Assembly (NCBI GenBank): GCA_022402565.1
Contig: JAKRSC010000011.1
Coordinates: forward strand, 1 to 64,000
From: Hydrotalea sp.
GTDB taxonomy: Bacteria > Bacteroidota > Bacteroidia > Chitinophagales > Chitinophagaceae
Reading direction: 5' to 3'
Length of the DNA stretch: 64,000 nucleotides
This document shows, one piece after another, positions 8,301 through 17,503 of the stretch (positions within the stretch are counted from its first letter, which is position 1; each line of letters starts with the position of its first letter). The notes under the pieces are model-generated. The model was not told where the DNA came from. It did not search any database and worked only from the letters and a program-made list of their open reading frames with translations. The position numbers were made by a program, and so were the translations under genes.

Positions 8301-9833
8301 TTGGTATATTTCGTCTTCTAAAGAATTTAGCTGGCTCATGAATGACTGTTTTGCGAGTGCATAATTCATTATAAACCTGCCTTCATTTGCAGAAATAAAG
8401 GGAATTACCACATCCTCTGTACCAGTGTGCAGTTGTAAAGTGCATAGTTGTCTTTTTCGCTGAAAGGGCGAACTGTTTATCGAAACAAATTGGATGTGTT
8501 TCCAGTGAAGCAATTGGTGACGAATGCCCCATATCCCTTTTGAAATTTCTATTCCCTCCCTAGTATATGCAAAACATGTTTTCTTGAAAAACACCCGCAT
8601 TGTAATAGAAAAGTATACCATGAAAACAGTTCCAATAATTAATCCATTCCATGAAAGCCAAATTGCTGCAGTACCTGAAAGAATGAGCGCAATAGGAAGG
8701 CCAATAAAAATACTTTGAAACAAAATATAAGATGGATGTATGCTTTTTTTTGCTGCAATTACAAGTGGACTCCCTGTAAAAAATTCATAGATGAGTGGTT
8801 CAATTTGTTCTTTTTGTGTAAGCGGAATTTGAACTTGAGTATCTTCTTCACCTCCATTTTCAGTTAAAGTTCTCAAATGAATTAAACTCATATTAAGATG
8901 CTTTCGGAAAAAATTGGCATGCCATTCAATTAAAGCTACTTTTTCAAAGCGTATGAATTTTTGTTTTACTTCTGTTAAGCCCCATCTTATCTGAAATCCA
9001 GCAGTTTCTATCTTTACTTCAAACTGATAATAACGAATGAGTACGCGAATAGCAGATATCAAAAATGTAATGAAAGCTGTCCAAAATAAAACCCAAATAA
9101 GTGTAGTAATTGAGTTGGCCACTTCTGTTCCTGCTTTTTCTGCATAACCATAGCTATCTATTTTGAGATAATCTTTGGCATCCTGCATTTTTCCGATTAA
9201 AAAAAGAATAATAAGCGCTGCGGTTTTAAAATGGTTTTCAGATATGGCAAGCTTTAGCAAGTCGAACGGATACAAGACAATGCTCTTGGTTTGTTTTGTT
9301 GTTGTAAGAGTTGTATCTTCTAGAATTATATTATTTACCGAGGCATTCGTAAGAACATCTCTTAACAATTCTGCTTTACTAATCTGAACAGCGTCTAGTG
9401 TCATTTCCGATGACTCAGATCCTGCGGTATCTACTTTTATTGAACAAGTATTTGTGACTTTATGTAAAAAATTCTGCGATAGATGAATGCTTTGAATTTT
9501 ATCTATGGGTATTACAATAATATTTTTTGAAAGAATACCAGACCGAACAATCAATTCGTGGTTATTCATCCAATAACGATGAAAAAAGAATCCAACAATC
9601 TTAGGGATATGCACTACAATCATTCCGCCAAAAGCACCTACAGTTTGATATAATAATAATTTTTCTCGGCTAATTACAGCGTCTTCTTTTTCTGGTAAAA
9701 AGAAATAAGCAATAATAAAAAATAATAACAATGAAGAACTATGCCGTACTATCTTCCATAGTAAATGCAAAAACAGTGCTGGGGACTGCCTTTGTGGTGT
9801 TTCAAGAAAATTATAGCTGTTCTGTAACTGCAT
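8277..9833 (-). CDS. Membrane protein with bacterial PH domains (YdbT-like)
   Basis: This 518-residue membrane protein resembles Bacillus YdbT: pairs of transmembrane helices alternate with bacterial pleckstrin-homology-like domains (bPH_2, DUF304). Hydrophobic segments occur near the N-terminus (SSSLLLFFIIAYFFLP), mid-protein (TALIWVLFW region) and around residue 380. PH-like blocks begin at NNHELIVRSGILSKNIIVIP, QIRWGLTEVKQKFIRFEKVA and GIEISKGIWGIRHQLLHWKH. In Bacillus the ydbST pair has been linked to resistance to other strains' antimicrobial products; no function is proven here. Its start overlaps the end of the YdbS-like gene by 23 bases, so the two form an operon. Confidence 0.85.
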   Translation of the reverse strand: MQLQNSYNFLETPQRQSPALFLHLLWKIVRHSSSLLLFFIIAYFFLPEKEDAVISREKLLLYQTVGAFGGMIVVHIPKIVGFFFHRYWMNNHELIVRSGILSKNIIVIPIDKIQSIHLSQNFLHKVTNTCSIKVDTAGSESSEMTLDAVQISKAELLRDVLTNASVNNIILEDTTLTTTKQTKSIVLYPFDLLKLAISENHFKTAALIILFLIGKMQDAKDYLKIDSYGYAEKAGTEVANSITTLIWVLFWTAFITFLISAIRVLIRYYQFEVKIETAGFQIRWGLTEVKQKFIRFEKVALIEWHANFFRKHLNMSLIHLRTLTENGGEEDTQVQIPLTQKEQIEPLIYEFFTGSPLVIAAKKSIHPSYILFQSIFIGLPIALILSGTAAIWLSWNGLIIGTVFMVYFSITMRVFFKKTCFAYTREGIEISKGIWGIRHQLLHWKHIQFVSINSSPFQRKRQLCTLQLHTGTEDVVIPFISANEGRFIMNYALAKQSFMSQLNSLEDEIYQSNQRLSR

Positions 9834-10335
9834 GTTGCTGAAGAATAAAAGTTTTGATTTGTTCTGCTACATCTTCTTGTAAGCCTGTAATTTTTATATC
9901 TGACAGGGAATTTCCTGCGGTATAAATCTTGATGGTTGCAAGTCGGAACATTCTTTCATAGGGTCCTTTGTTAAGCGATACGTGCTGTATTTTATTATAA
10001 GTAACCGCTTGAATAGTTTGTTTCCACCAGCCTTTTCTAAACAATACATCACGCTCTCTAATAGCGTAAGCTCTATTTCGAATGTCTTTTTTTGTTAAAA
10101 TAAATCCAATAACTACTAAAATGAAATAAGCAATTCCAGATGTTAGATACCAGTTTGTTGTTTGCCATTTTTCTGATACAAAAAATGTAAATACAATTGC
10201 GCATAGTATAGCTATCGAATAAGTTATCCAAACTAGATTTGCAACTGTTAGGTATTTCTTATCAATTGCCTTCCACTCAATATGCTCAATGCTTGGGAGT
10301 TGTTCTGGTTGTATTTGCAGATGTACAATAGACAT
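9811..10335 (-). CDS. PH domain-containing membrane protein (YdbS-like)
   Basis: This 174-residue protein has two transmembrane helices (LVWITYSIAILCAIVFTFF and WYLTSGIAYFILVVIGFIL) followed by one bacterial PH domain (AYAIRERDVLFRKGWWKQ, then TYNKIQHVSLNKGPYERMF and LATIKIYTAG). That is the YdbS architecture, and it partners the downstream YdbT-like gene. An exact TAnnTTTG -7 element lies just upstream (10340-10347 on the plus strand). It is divergent from the GpgS-like fusion gene across 229 bases. Confidence 0.86.
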   Translation of the reverse strand: MSIVHLQIQPEQLPSIEHIEWKAIDKKYLTVANLVWITYSIAILCAIVFTFFVSEKWQTTNWYLTSGIAYFILVVIGFILTKKDIRNRAYAIRERDVLFRKGWWKQTIQAVTYNKIQHVSLNKGPYERMFRLATIKIYTAGNSLSDIKITGLQEDVAEQIKTFILQQHAVTEQL

Positions 10336-10339
10336 GCTA

Positions 10340-10347
10340 CAAATGTA
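10340..10347 (-). promoter_or_regulatory. Candidate -7 element of the ydbS/ydbT-like operon
   Basis: On the minus strand this reads TACATTTG, an exact match to the Bacteroidota -7 consensus TAnnTTTG, only 4 bases before the ATG. No TTTG or TTG lies at the expected 17-21 base spacing, so only half of the promoter is supported. If it is real, the mRNA leader is almost absent. Confidence 0.35.
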
Positions 10348-10425
10348 GTATGATGCAATGCTATATTTTTCATTTTATAGCTAGAAGTGATAAGTTTTGA
10401 AATCCTTTTTCTCATTTTACATGCA

Positions 10426-10545
10426 CCTCCTAAATGTTAATATTTATAAGTGGGTTTGGAGGCAAGAATATTGATAGTAACTTTCAACGGTTGGGTTGTA
10501 CAAACTTTATCCGATCTGGATTTGATTAGAGGTATTTTCCTCCAA
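10426..10545 (+). promoter_or_regulatory. Leader with mutually exclusive pairing segments before the GpgS-like gene
   Basis: The 229-base gap before the fusion gene contains CCTCC (10426-10430), TTGGAGG (10456-10462), GAGG (10529-10532) and CCTCCAA (10539-10545). TTGGAGG can pair with either CCTCC block, and the last block can also form a small local hairpin with GAGG. This is the arrangement of an alternative-structure leader, but the segments are short and could be chance. It matches no riboswitch class that I recognise. Confidence 0.25.
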
Positions 10546-10564
10546 GACCTTAAAACAAATTTTT

Positions 10565-11941
10565 ATGATTAGTGTCATCATTCCTACTTTGAATGAACAG
10601 GAACAAATTGCTAATGTTGTTGCTTTTGCAAAATCTCAGCCAAATGTTTCTGAAGTGTTGGTTGTAGATGATCAGTCGCTTGATCAAACAGTTGCTTTGG
10701 CAGAAAAAGCAGGAGCTAAAGTAGTTTCAAGCACTAAGCTAGGCAAAGGTGCTTCTATGAAAGAAGGCATTATGTTTGCCCAAAATGAGTTGGTTGTATT
10801 TTTAGATGGCGACATTCATCCATATCCACACTATACCATTAAATTGTTATCTGATCCATTATTGCAAGATGAAGCAGATTTTGTAAAAGCATCTTTTAGT
10901 AGAAATGCTGGTAGAGTAACAGAGTTGGTGGCAAAGCCTTTGTTAAGTATTTTTTTTCCAGAGCTTACAAGTTTCTCTCAGCCATTAAGTGGAATGATTG
11001 CAGGAAAAAAATCATTACTTCAAACACTAGACTTTAGAGATGATTATGGTGTTGATATTGGAATTCTGATAGATATGCATTTGAATAAGTATCGTGTTAA
11101 AGAAGTTGAAATTGGATATATTGAAAACAACAGCAAGCCTTGGCACGCTCTTGGAAAGATGAGTAAAGAAGTTGCTCAAACTATCATTGCAAAAGCAGCT
11201 TTATCTAATAATCAGCATTATAATTTTGAAGAGTTTGGTGTGTTACAAGTTATTAGGTCACAGATGGAATTGGCTTTAGAAACCCACCAAAAGCAATTTG
11301 AAAAAATGGTGGTTTTTGATATGGATAATACCTTGCTTCGAGGCCGATTTATAGATACATGTGCAGCTGAGTTTGGATTTAAGGCTGAATTAATGGAATT
11401 GAGGTCATCGGAGCAAGATACAGTCGTACTAACCAAAAAAATTGCCACTTTATTAAAAGGCAGAACTATAGAAGAAGTTATAAACATTGCAGAAAATATT
11501 CCAATTGTTCAAGATGCTAAGATGGTTATTGCTGAATTGAAGTTGAGGGGATATTTAGTTGGAATTATATCAGATAGTTATGATTGTGTAACAAGACATA
11601 TAAAAAATAAATTAGGAATGGATTTCTCTTTGTCGAACGAGTTAGAATTTTCAAAAGGTATCTGTACAGGAGAAGTTAAAATTCCATCCTTCTTTTTCAA
11701 TCAATCGAATAGTATTTGCAGGCACCCTTTGTGTAAGACAAACGCAGTATTAAGCTTATGTGAGAAGCACAAAATTCAAATAAAAAATTCTATTGCTATA
11801 GGTGATAGTGCAAATGATTTGTGTATGGTAAAAGAAGCCGGAATGGGAATTGCATTTTGTTCAACCAATGAATTATTAAATCATCATGCAGATGAAATCA
11901 TTAGCGAACCTTCTTTCCAAAATTTATTAGAATGGGTTTAA
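10565..11941 (+). CDS. Glucosyl-3-phosphoglycerate synthase-like GT fused to HAD phosphatase
   Basis: 458 residues, two catalytic domains. Residues 1-~215 form a family 2/81-type glycosyltransferase: IIPTLNEQEQI, VLVVDDQSLDQT, GKGASMKEG, the metal/nucleotide motif DGD (81-83) and then FVKASFSRNAGRVTELVAKP. The last block, with PEL..F.QPLSG and GVDIGILID, closely follows glucosyl-3-phosphoglycerate synthase (GpgS), whose GRVTEL segment binds 3-phosphoglycerate. Residues ~248-458 are a HAD-IB phosphatase (DMDNT at 252-256, GIISDS, GDSANDLCMV). Together they could make and dephosphorylate glucosyl- or mannosyl-3-phosphoglycerate to give the free osmolyte in one protein. The position of the GpgS metal-binding His appears to be Asn here (around 188), so sugar donor and metal use are uncertain. 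Confidence 0.82.
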   Translation: MISVIIPTLNEQEQIANVVAFAKSQPNVSEVLVVDDQSLDQTVALAEKAGAKVVSSTKLGKGASMKEGIMFAQNELVVFLDGDIHPYPHYTIKLLSDPLLQDEADFVKASFSRNAGRVTELVAKPLLSIFFPELTSFSQPLSGMIAGKKSLLQTLDFRDDYGVDIGILIDMHLNKYRVKEVEIGYIENNSKPWHALGKMSKEVAQTIIAKAALSNNQHYNFEEFGVLQVIRSQMELALETHQKQFEKMVVFDMDNTLLRGRFIDTCAAEFGFKAELMELRSSEQDTVVLTKKIATLLKGRTIEEVINIAENIPIVQDAKMVIAELKLRGYLVGIISDSYDCVTRHIKNKLGMDFSLSNELEFSKGICTGEVKIPSFFFNQSNSICRHPLCKTNAVLSLCEKHKIQIKNSIAIGDSANDLCMVKEAGMGIAFCSTNELLNHHADEIISEPSFQNLLEWV

Positions 11942-11945
11942 AGTC

Positions 11946-14900
11946 CTATATATAGTCATGCAGTATGACTCTTAAATTAAAGCCATCACCAGGAGAAGTA
12001 CTAATATGTACTTCTCCTGAAAATAAACTGGCTCTAGATCTAATATTAGTAATTCCAACACCTTTCACAGACTTTTCAATCTTTGCGCCTAGACCATTAT
12101 CACTAATTTCAAGCTCAATGGTTTCTTTATTATTTGCGAGTCTAACATACACTCTGGTTGCTTTGGCATGTTTTAGAATATTGTTGAACTGCTCTTGAAT
12201 TATTCTATAAATATTGAGTTTAATATGATCTGATAAATTATTTTGATTAAAACCGCTGAAGTCTTTCGCAACTTCTAAAACGCCACTTTTTATAGCTGTT
12301 TGAAATATATTATCAAGTGCTTTTACTAAGTTACTATCAGAAAGAGTAGCAGGAAGAAGTGTATGTGAAAGTTGTCGCAATTCTTTGATGGCATCTTTTA
12401 TCATGCCATCAGTCATTTTAAGATAGTTTAACTGCTCTGTATCTGAAATTTTAATAAGGCTTAAGTACAATCTGCAGCTTACAAGTATTTGGTTAATATT
12501 GTCATGTAATTCTCTTCCTAATTCTTGGCGCTCATTTTCTTGTGCTGTTAATGCTGCATTTGTAACTTCATTGATTTTTGTACTTCTTTCCTTGTCTAAA
12601 ATTTCTGAAAGTTTAATTTTTTCAGTAATGTCTTTAGCTACTGCATATCTCAACTCAGTTTCAACATCAAATATTGCTGTCCATGCTAACCACTTTAGTT
12701 CACCATTGCTGGCAATCATTCTATTTTCTAGGTAACTTGTCTCTTGTTTTTTTGAAGGAGTAATCAGTGCCTGTTGGGTTTTATTTAGATCTTCAAAATG
12801 TATCCACTCTGTAAACGAATTATTTAGTAAATCCTCATCAGAGTAACCCAATAAATCTCTAAAAGCCGGGTTAACTTTTTTGAAATAGCCGTCTGGACCA
12901 ATAATACATAATAAGTCTGGTGAGATATTAAAAAAGTGGTTTAACTCTTCTTCAATTTTTTTGCTTTGAAGACTCTCACCAATTTGTAAAGCAATTTCTT
13001 TTAGAAATGAATTAGACTCATTTAAACTGAAAACAGGCTCTTTTTCAAAATGAAATAGGATGACAGCAATTACCTTATTTGAATGAAAAATCGGAATCGC
13101 TAAATTATTACTAAACTTGTTTTTCTCTGTATTAGGTTCGTAGATGATTTGCTTACTCTTCCAGCATTGATGAATAATGGTAGGATGTTTATCTTCAATT
13201 GAAATAGTTCGGTTTTTTATTTCAAGTGAAATTAATTCACTGCACCATTGGGATTTAAGTATTAGAGCTGTTTCATCTATGTTTATAAGCCACGCTAATG
13301 CTTCTTGCGCCTCTAAGTATTTTCCTACCTCTTCTATCGTTTGTAAAAGACCATTTTCTACACTTTCCTGTTGTGCTATGAGTGCGGAAATTTGAAGGAT
13401 TAATTCTTTTTCAATTGATTGTTTTTTCTGTACAGTAACATCTTGCATAGCACCAACCATTTTCACGGCGGTTTGAGTTTCGTCAAAAATCAATAAGCCT
13501 CTATCAATAACATACGAATACGTATTGTCTGCTTTTTTATACCTATACTCTGAAAACCAGTATTGTTGATTTTTTTGCTCTATAAACTCAAGTAAACTAT
13601 TGTAAGTTTCATCTCTCTCTGTAGGGTGAATGTTGTTATACCAGTCTTTTAAGTCAATAGGTTTATTAGTAATTGTATGGCCGAATAGTTTCTCGTATCC
13701 TCCACTCCAATGAAGATTATTTTTTTCAACAAGGTCTATTTCCCATATTGCGTCAGAAGTTGCTTTACTAACTTGAATATATCTTTGATTGCTTGTTTCA
13801 AGTTCTATTTTGTATTGTTTGTTTTCAAATGAACTGCCTATTGTTTTTGCCAATAATTGAAGCACTGAAATTTCATCTGTTGTCCATTCTCTTTTTTCGA
13901 AACATGCATCTAAGCCAATTAAACCATGAAACTCTTTATTAACAAATATGGGTAGTAGTATAATTGATTTAATTTCCTGTTGAAGCAATAATTCTTTTCC
14001 AGGTCCATCTTCCATTTCTGACGTATGTCCAATAAATGGTTCATTATTCAGCAATGGTTTAAAGAATGGAGAAAACATGCTTATTGGCAGGTATTGTAAA
14101 TTTTCGTTATCAATTTGTTTTAATTCTTCTCTTGAAGTCCACTCTAATACTTGGAAACTAAATTTTTCTCCAGTTTGCGCATCGGTAGTATTTTCAAATA
14201 AATAAACACGATCGGCTTTAATAGCTAAGCCAATTTCGCCCATAGCAGATTGAAGAACTTCCAGCCAATGCTTGTCCGACGCTAGTTGAATTGAAACTTT
14301 TGCTGTTGCCTCAAGTAGCTTACTTTTATTCTGCAATTCTTGTTCAACCAGTTTTCTTTCTGTGATATTTCTTGCAACTATAATAATTCCTTCGATAGAT
14401 GGGTTTCTCCATTGATTATTTCCTTGTGCTTCTACATATATATAGTGTCCATCTTTGTGCAATAACCTGGTTTCAAAAAACTGACTAGTACCAGATAAGT
14501 TTAAGCTATTCCAAAATAGGTCGATGGATTTGGTAAAGTCATCAGGATGAATAAACTCTTGAATATATTTACCAATGCTATAATCTGGTGAGTAGCCGAG
14601 AATTTTCTCTACTGAGTCTGATTGATAAAGAAGTATTCCATCTTTATTGATCAGCAAGATCAAGTCTGATATATTTGAGACCAATGATCTAAATCGCTCT
14701 TCACTATTTTTTAAAGCTTCTTCTGCTTGTTTGATATGTGAAATATCTTGAATTGAAATTACAATTCCATTCGATTTATTGTTTTCGAATGCTATTGGAA
14801 AAAGTTTCGACAAATAATTTTTTACGGTTCCGTCTTTTTGTAGATAATCAACTTCGTAAGATATTGATTTACCTTCCAGCACTTTTTTTAATTCTTTTTC

Positions 14901-16193
14901 AACAATAGGCTTTCTTTCATTAGGGAGTGTATTTAAATAGTAATTCTTTGGCTTTAATAAGTTAGGCAACATACCCTGATTAGTTTCTGCAAATTGTATT
15001 AAAGTTTTGTTGATATGGATGATATAGAAATTATTATCTAATAAAACATATCCTGTATCTGTACTATCCAAAATGCCTCTCAAATTTTGTTCAGACGCTA
15101 ATAAACTTGCTTCTAAGTTTTTTCTTTCGGTGATGTTTCTGGCGATTCCAAAAATTTTGACAGGAGTATTGTTTTCCCATAATGTTTCTCCTTTTAAACG
15201 AACCCATTTATTGTTGCTACATTGAAGTTCTAGATCAAATGGAGTGTGCTTTTGTATGCACAATATCAATGCCTCTCTTAAGACACCTCTATCATTTTCT
15301 TCTATAAGACTTAAAAGAAAATCAAGATCAATTATCGTTTTCTCAGAACACTCAAATATTTCTCTAGTTAGTGTAGAAAAATAAAGCTGTTGGTCATCTA
15401 AACTCATCTGCCAAGAGCCAACTTCTGCAACTTCATTGGTTAAACGCTGTTCCTCTTGAAGTAATATTCTTTCGGTAAAATCTGTTAGTGATCCAGCGGT
15501 TCTAAATGCTCTATTTGAATTGTTCCATAACGAGTTGCCTCTAACTAAAAAATATTTATATGTGCCCTGCTTGTTTTTTACTCTAACTATAAGTTCAATG
15601 GGAACCTTTGACTTAATATGATTTATAAATGTTTGCTTCGATATTTCAACATCGTCTGGATGAATCCAATTAAAGAGTTGTTCAATTAAAGGAGTTTTAT
15701 CTTCTGGTGTTTGGCCAATGAGTACCAATAAATGATCTGATAAGAATAGTTTTTGTTCTACAATATCATAATCCCAAATGCCATCACTTGAGCCTTCGAT
15801 GGCCAATTTAAATCGTTCTTCATTTTTTTGTAATTCTTTCTCAAGTTGAATTATTTTTTCTAGCTTATGTTCTAGGAATGAAAGAATTGTTTCTAGATCG
15901 CTGCTTATTTCATCTTTTTGAAATGGAAACTGTGAATCAACTTTTTTTATTAAATGTGTTACTCTATCAATTGCCTTTTTCTTTTCTGCATATTCAATTG
16001 TGAGATTTTCTAGAATGGTTCGATATTCTTTTTCGCTTATGTCGAATGCGTTATCAGATAGCGATTTATCACGTTCAAAAATTTTATACGAATCTGATAC
16101 TGCCTCCAAGAAGTTTTTGAAAGCTTCATCCTCAGCTATGTGTGGAGGAAGAAATTTTTGAATTTGTTTTTGCAACAACCTATGTTGCTCCAT
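11946..16193 (-). CDS. Large multi-PAS/GAF sensor histidine kinase
   Basis: This 1415-residue protein has no obvious transmembrane segment, so it is a cytoplasmic sensor. After a helical N-terminus I count about six PAS domains, starting near 127, 245, 365, 500, 805 and 1085 (for example AIEGSSDGIWDYD, VSNISDLILLIN, FNISPDLLCIIGPDG). Two GAF domains lie near 630-800 and 935-1075. The kinase core is of the NarL-partner HisKA_3 type, with the phospho-His in RELHDNINQ, then a HATPase with EISDNGLGA and GVGITNIRSRA. It should phosphorylate a LuxR/NarL-type response regulator, but none is encoded nearby, so it is an orphan. The sensed signals are unknown. Confidence 0.92.
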   Translation of the reverse strand: MEQHRLLQKQIQKFLPPHIAEDEAFKNFLEAVSDSYKIFERDKSLSDNAFDISEKEYRTILENLTIEYAEKKKAIDRVTHLIKKVDSQFPFQKDEISSDLETILSFLEHKLEKIIQLEKELQKNEERFKLAIEGSSDGIWDYDIVEQKLFLSDHLLVLIGQTPEDKTPLIEQLFNWIHPDDVEISKQTFINHIKSKVPIELIVRVKNKQGTYKYFLVRGNSLWNNSNRAFRTAGSLTDFTERILLQEEQRLTNEVAEVGSWQMSLDDQQLYFSTLTREIFECSEKTIIDLDFLLSLIEENDRGVLREALILCIQKHTPFDLELQCSNNKWVRLKGETLWENNTPVKIFGIARNITERKNLEASLLASEQNLRGILDSTDTGYVLLDNNFYIIHINKTLIQFAETNQGMLPNLLKPKNYYLNTLPNERKPIVEKELKKVLEGKSISYEVDYLQKDGTVKNYLSKLFPIAFENNKSNGIVISIQDISHIKQAEEALKNSEERFRSLVSNISDLILLINKDGILLYQSDSVEKILGYSPDYSIGKYIQEFIHPDDFTKSIDLFWNSLNLSGTSQFFETRLLHKDGHYIYVEAQGNNQWRNPSIEGIIIVARNITERKLVEQELQNKSKLLEATAKVSIQLASDKHWLEVLQSAMGEIGLAIKADRVYLFENTTDAQTGEKFSFQVLEWTSREELKQIDNENLQYLPISMFSPFFKPLLNNEPFIGHTSEMEDGPGKELLLQQEIKSIILLPIFVNKEFHGLIGLDACFEKREWTTDEISVLQLLAKTIGSSFENKQYKIELETSNQRYIQVSKATSDAIWEIDLVEKNNLHWSGGYEKLFGHTITNKPIDLKDWYNNIHPTERDETYNSLLEFIEQKNQQYWFSEYRYKKADNTYSYVIDRGLLIFDETQTAVKMVGAMQDVTVQKKQSIEKELILQISALIAQQESVENGLLQTIEEVGKYLEAQEALAWLINIDETALILKSQWCSELISLEIKNRTISIEDKHPTIIHQCWKSKQIIYEPNTEKNKFSNNLAIPIFHSNKVIAVILFHFEKEPVFSLNESNSFLKEIALQIGESLQSKKIEEELNHFFNISPDLLCIIGPDGYFKKVNPAFRDLLGYSDEDLLNNSFTEWIHFEDLNKTQQALITPSKKQETSYLENRMIASNGELKWLAWTAIFDVETELRYAVAKDITEKIKLSEILDKERSTKINEVTNAALTAQENERQELGRELHDNINQILVSCRLYLSLIKISDTEQLNYLKMTDGMIKDAIKELRQLSHTLLPATLSDSNLVKALDNIFQTAIKSGVLEVAKDFSGFNQNNLSDHIKLNIYRIIQEQFNNILKHAKATRVYVRLANNKETIELEISDNGLGAKIEKSVKGVGITNIRSRASLFSGEVHISTSPGDGFNLRVILHDYI

Positions 16194-16254
16194 TTTATTC
16201 CATTTTATATCAGTGTTAGCTACTAATATTAGATAACAAGATAGTAAAATAGAA

Positions 16255-17490
16255 CTATCGGCGTGGTATAAAAATGTTTTTTATGGTTGTATCTGCACAT
16301 CCATTTCCGCGCACGATGAGTCGAACTGAATAAGACTTATCAGTAGACTCTTTTTGATAAGTTGTTTCAATAAAACTATTGTAATCGTCATTTACGATAC
16401 CATTTCCAAAATCCCACCTAAAGCCATCAATGCCACCATAAGGAATCGTAGATTGGCTATTAAATGACCAGCGCATAGTAGTGGCTGTTTCGCTTACTAA
16501 GGTTTCTTGAAAGCGAGCTCTCGGTCTTGGATTGGGACCTTTTGCACTTACCATTTGATTTTTTCGATATATCAAGCGTCCATCTAAATAAATAGACATA
16601 ATAACGTCGTAATCATTCATGAATCTATACCGATGCTTTACGGGATTTCCTGTTTTAGTACCCTCTCCATCAGAAAAGTCCCATACATAAATAGCTCCAG
16701 TTGGAACACTAGTTGCTTGTGCAGTAAATGTAAACTCTTCATCGGTACATGGATTTTGAGCTACAGCACTAAATCCACCAGTAATAGGGTAGTCGGCTAA
16801 AATAGTTACAGGCATTACTGTATCGTGTGTACATCCAGAATTGGCCGTAATTCTGAGCCTTACATTATACACTTTATCAACTGGCGCTCTTGGGAATTCG
16901 TGCCTTACTAGTCCTACTGCTGTACTTCTTGTAGTACCATCGCCCCAATCCCAAAAGTAGTTTACAATGGAACCTCTATTGATTGAAGAAGCACTATTAA
17001 AAGTGACATAATTTACATTGCTAGCGAAGTCAAATTTGTGCGAAAAAATTGCAATTGGTCTTATTTGGTCTCCCCATGCTCTAATAGGAACACCTACCGA
17101 CACCTGCGTGGTTCCATTAATAATAACATCTAATCGAACTACAAATTGAGACGATAAATTATATGTATGTGTCACTAATGCGCCTGTCTTTTCATTTCCA
17201 TCACCCATTCTCCATTTGTAAGTTGCAGAGGAGGGAATAGTGGTACTAGACACTCGGAATGTAAACTGCTCTGTGCTAGGAAAGCAATGATTTGTTTTAA
17301 AGTAACTAATTGTTAGGTTACTAAATCTAACCACTGTTGTATCTCCGCGAACGGTAGTAGTACTGCTTGAATCGGCACTGAAGTCGGGTATTTCAATAGA
17401 TGTCTCAGGCAATTCCGCACCTTTTTGGCAGGACTGCGAAAAGAGTAATCCAGCACCCAAAATCAATAAATATAATTTAACTCGATTCAT
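16255..17490 (-). CDS. PKD-domain surface lipoprotein (copy 2)
   Basis: This 411-residue protein begins with a lipoprotein signal (LLILGAGLLFSQSC, Cys ~21) and carries four PKD-like beta-sandwich repeats, marked by YKWRMGDGNEKTG, YFWDWGDGTTRST, YVWDFSDGEGTKTG and FRWDFGNGIVND. PKD repeats mediate protein or carbohydrate contacts on the cell surface; there is no catalytic domain. It is clearly a paralogue of the protein encoded 13 bases upstream, with the same order of repeats and the same conserved CF, HDT/RDT and RPRA/RPKA landmarks, so the pair arose by tandem duplication and is co-transcribed. Confidence 0.85.
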   Translation of the reverse strand: MNRVKLYLLILGAGLLFSQSCQKGAELPETSIEIPDFSADSSSTTTVRGDTTVVRFSNLTISYFKTNHCFPSTEQFTFRVSSTTIPSSATYKWRMGDGNEKTGALVTHTYNLSSQFVVRLDVIINGTTQVSVGVPIRAWGDQIRPIAIFSHKFDFASNVNYVTFNSASSINRGSIVNYFWDWGDGTTRSTAVGLVRHEFPRAPVDKVYNVRLRITANSGCTHDTVMPVTILADYPITGGFSAVAQNPCTDEEFTFTAQATSVPTGAIYVWDFSDGEGTKTGNPVKHRYRFMNDYDVIMSIYLDGRLIYRKNQMVSAKGPNPRPRARFQETLVSETATTMRWSFNSQSTIPYGGIDGFRWDFGNGIVNDDYNSFIETTYQKESTDKSYSVRLIVRGNGCADTTIKNIFIPRR

Positions 17491-17503
17491 GGCTTAGTAA
17501 CTG

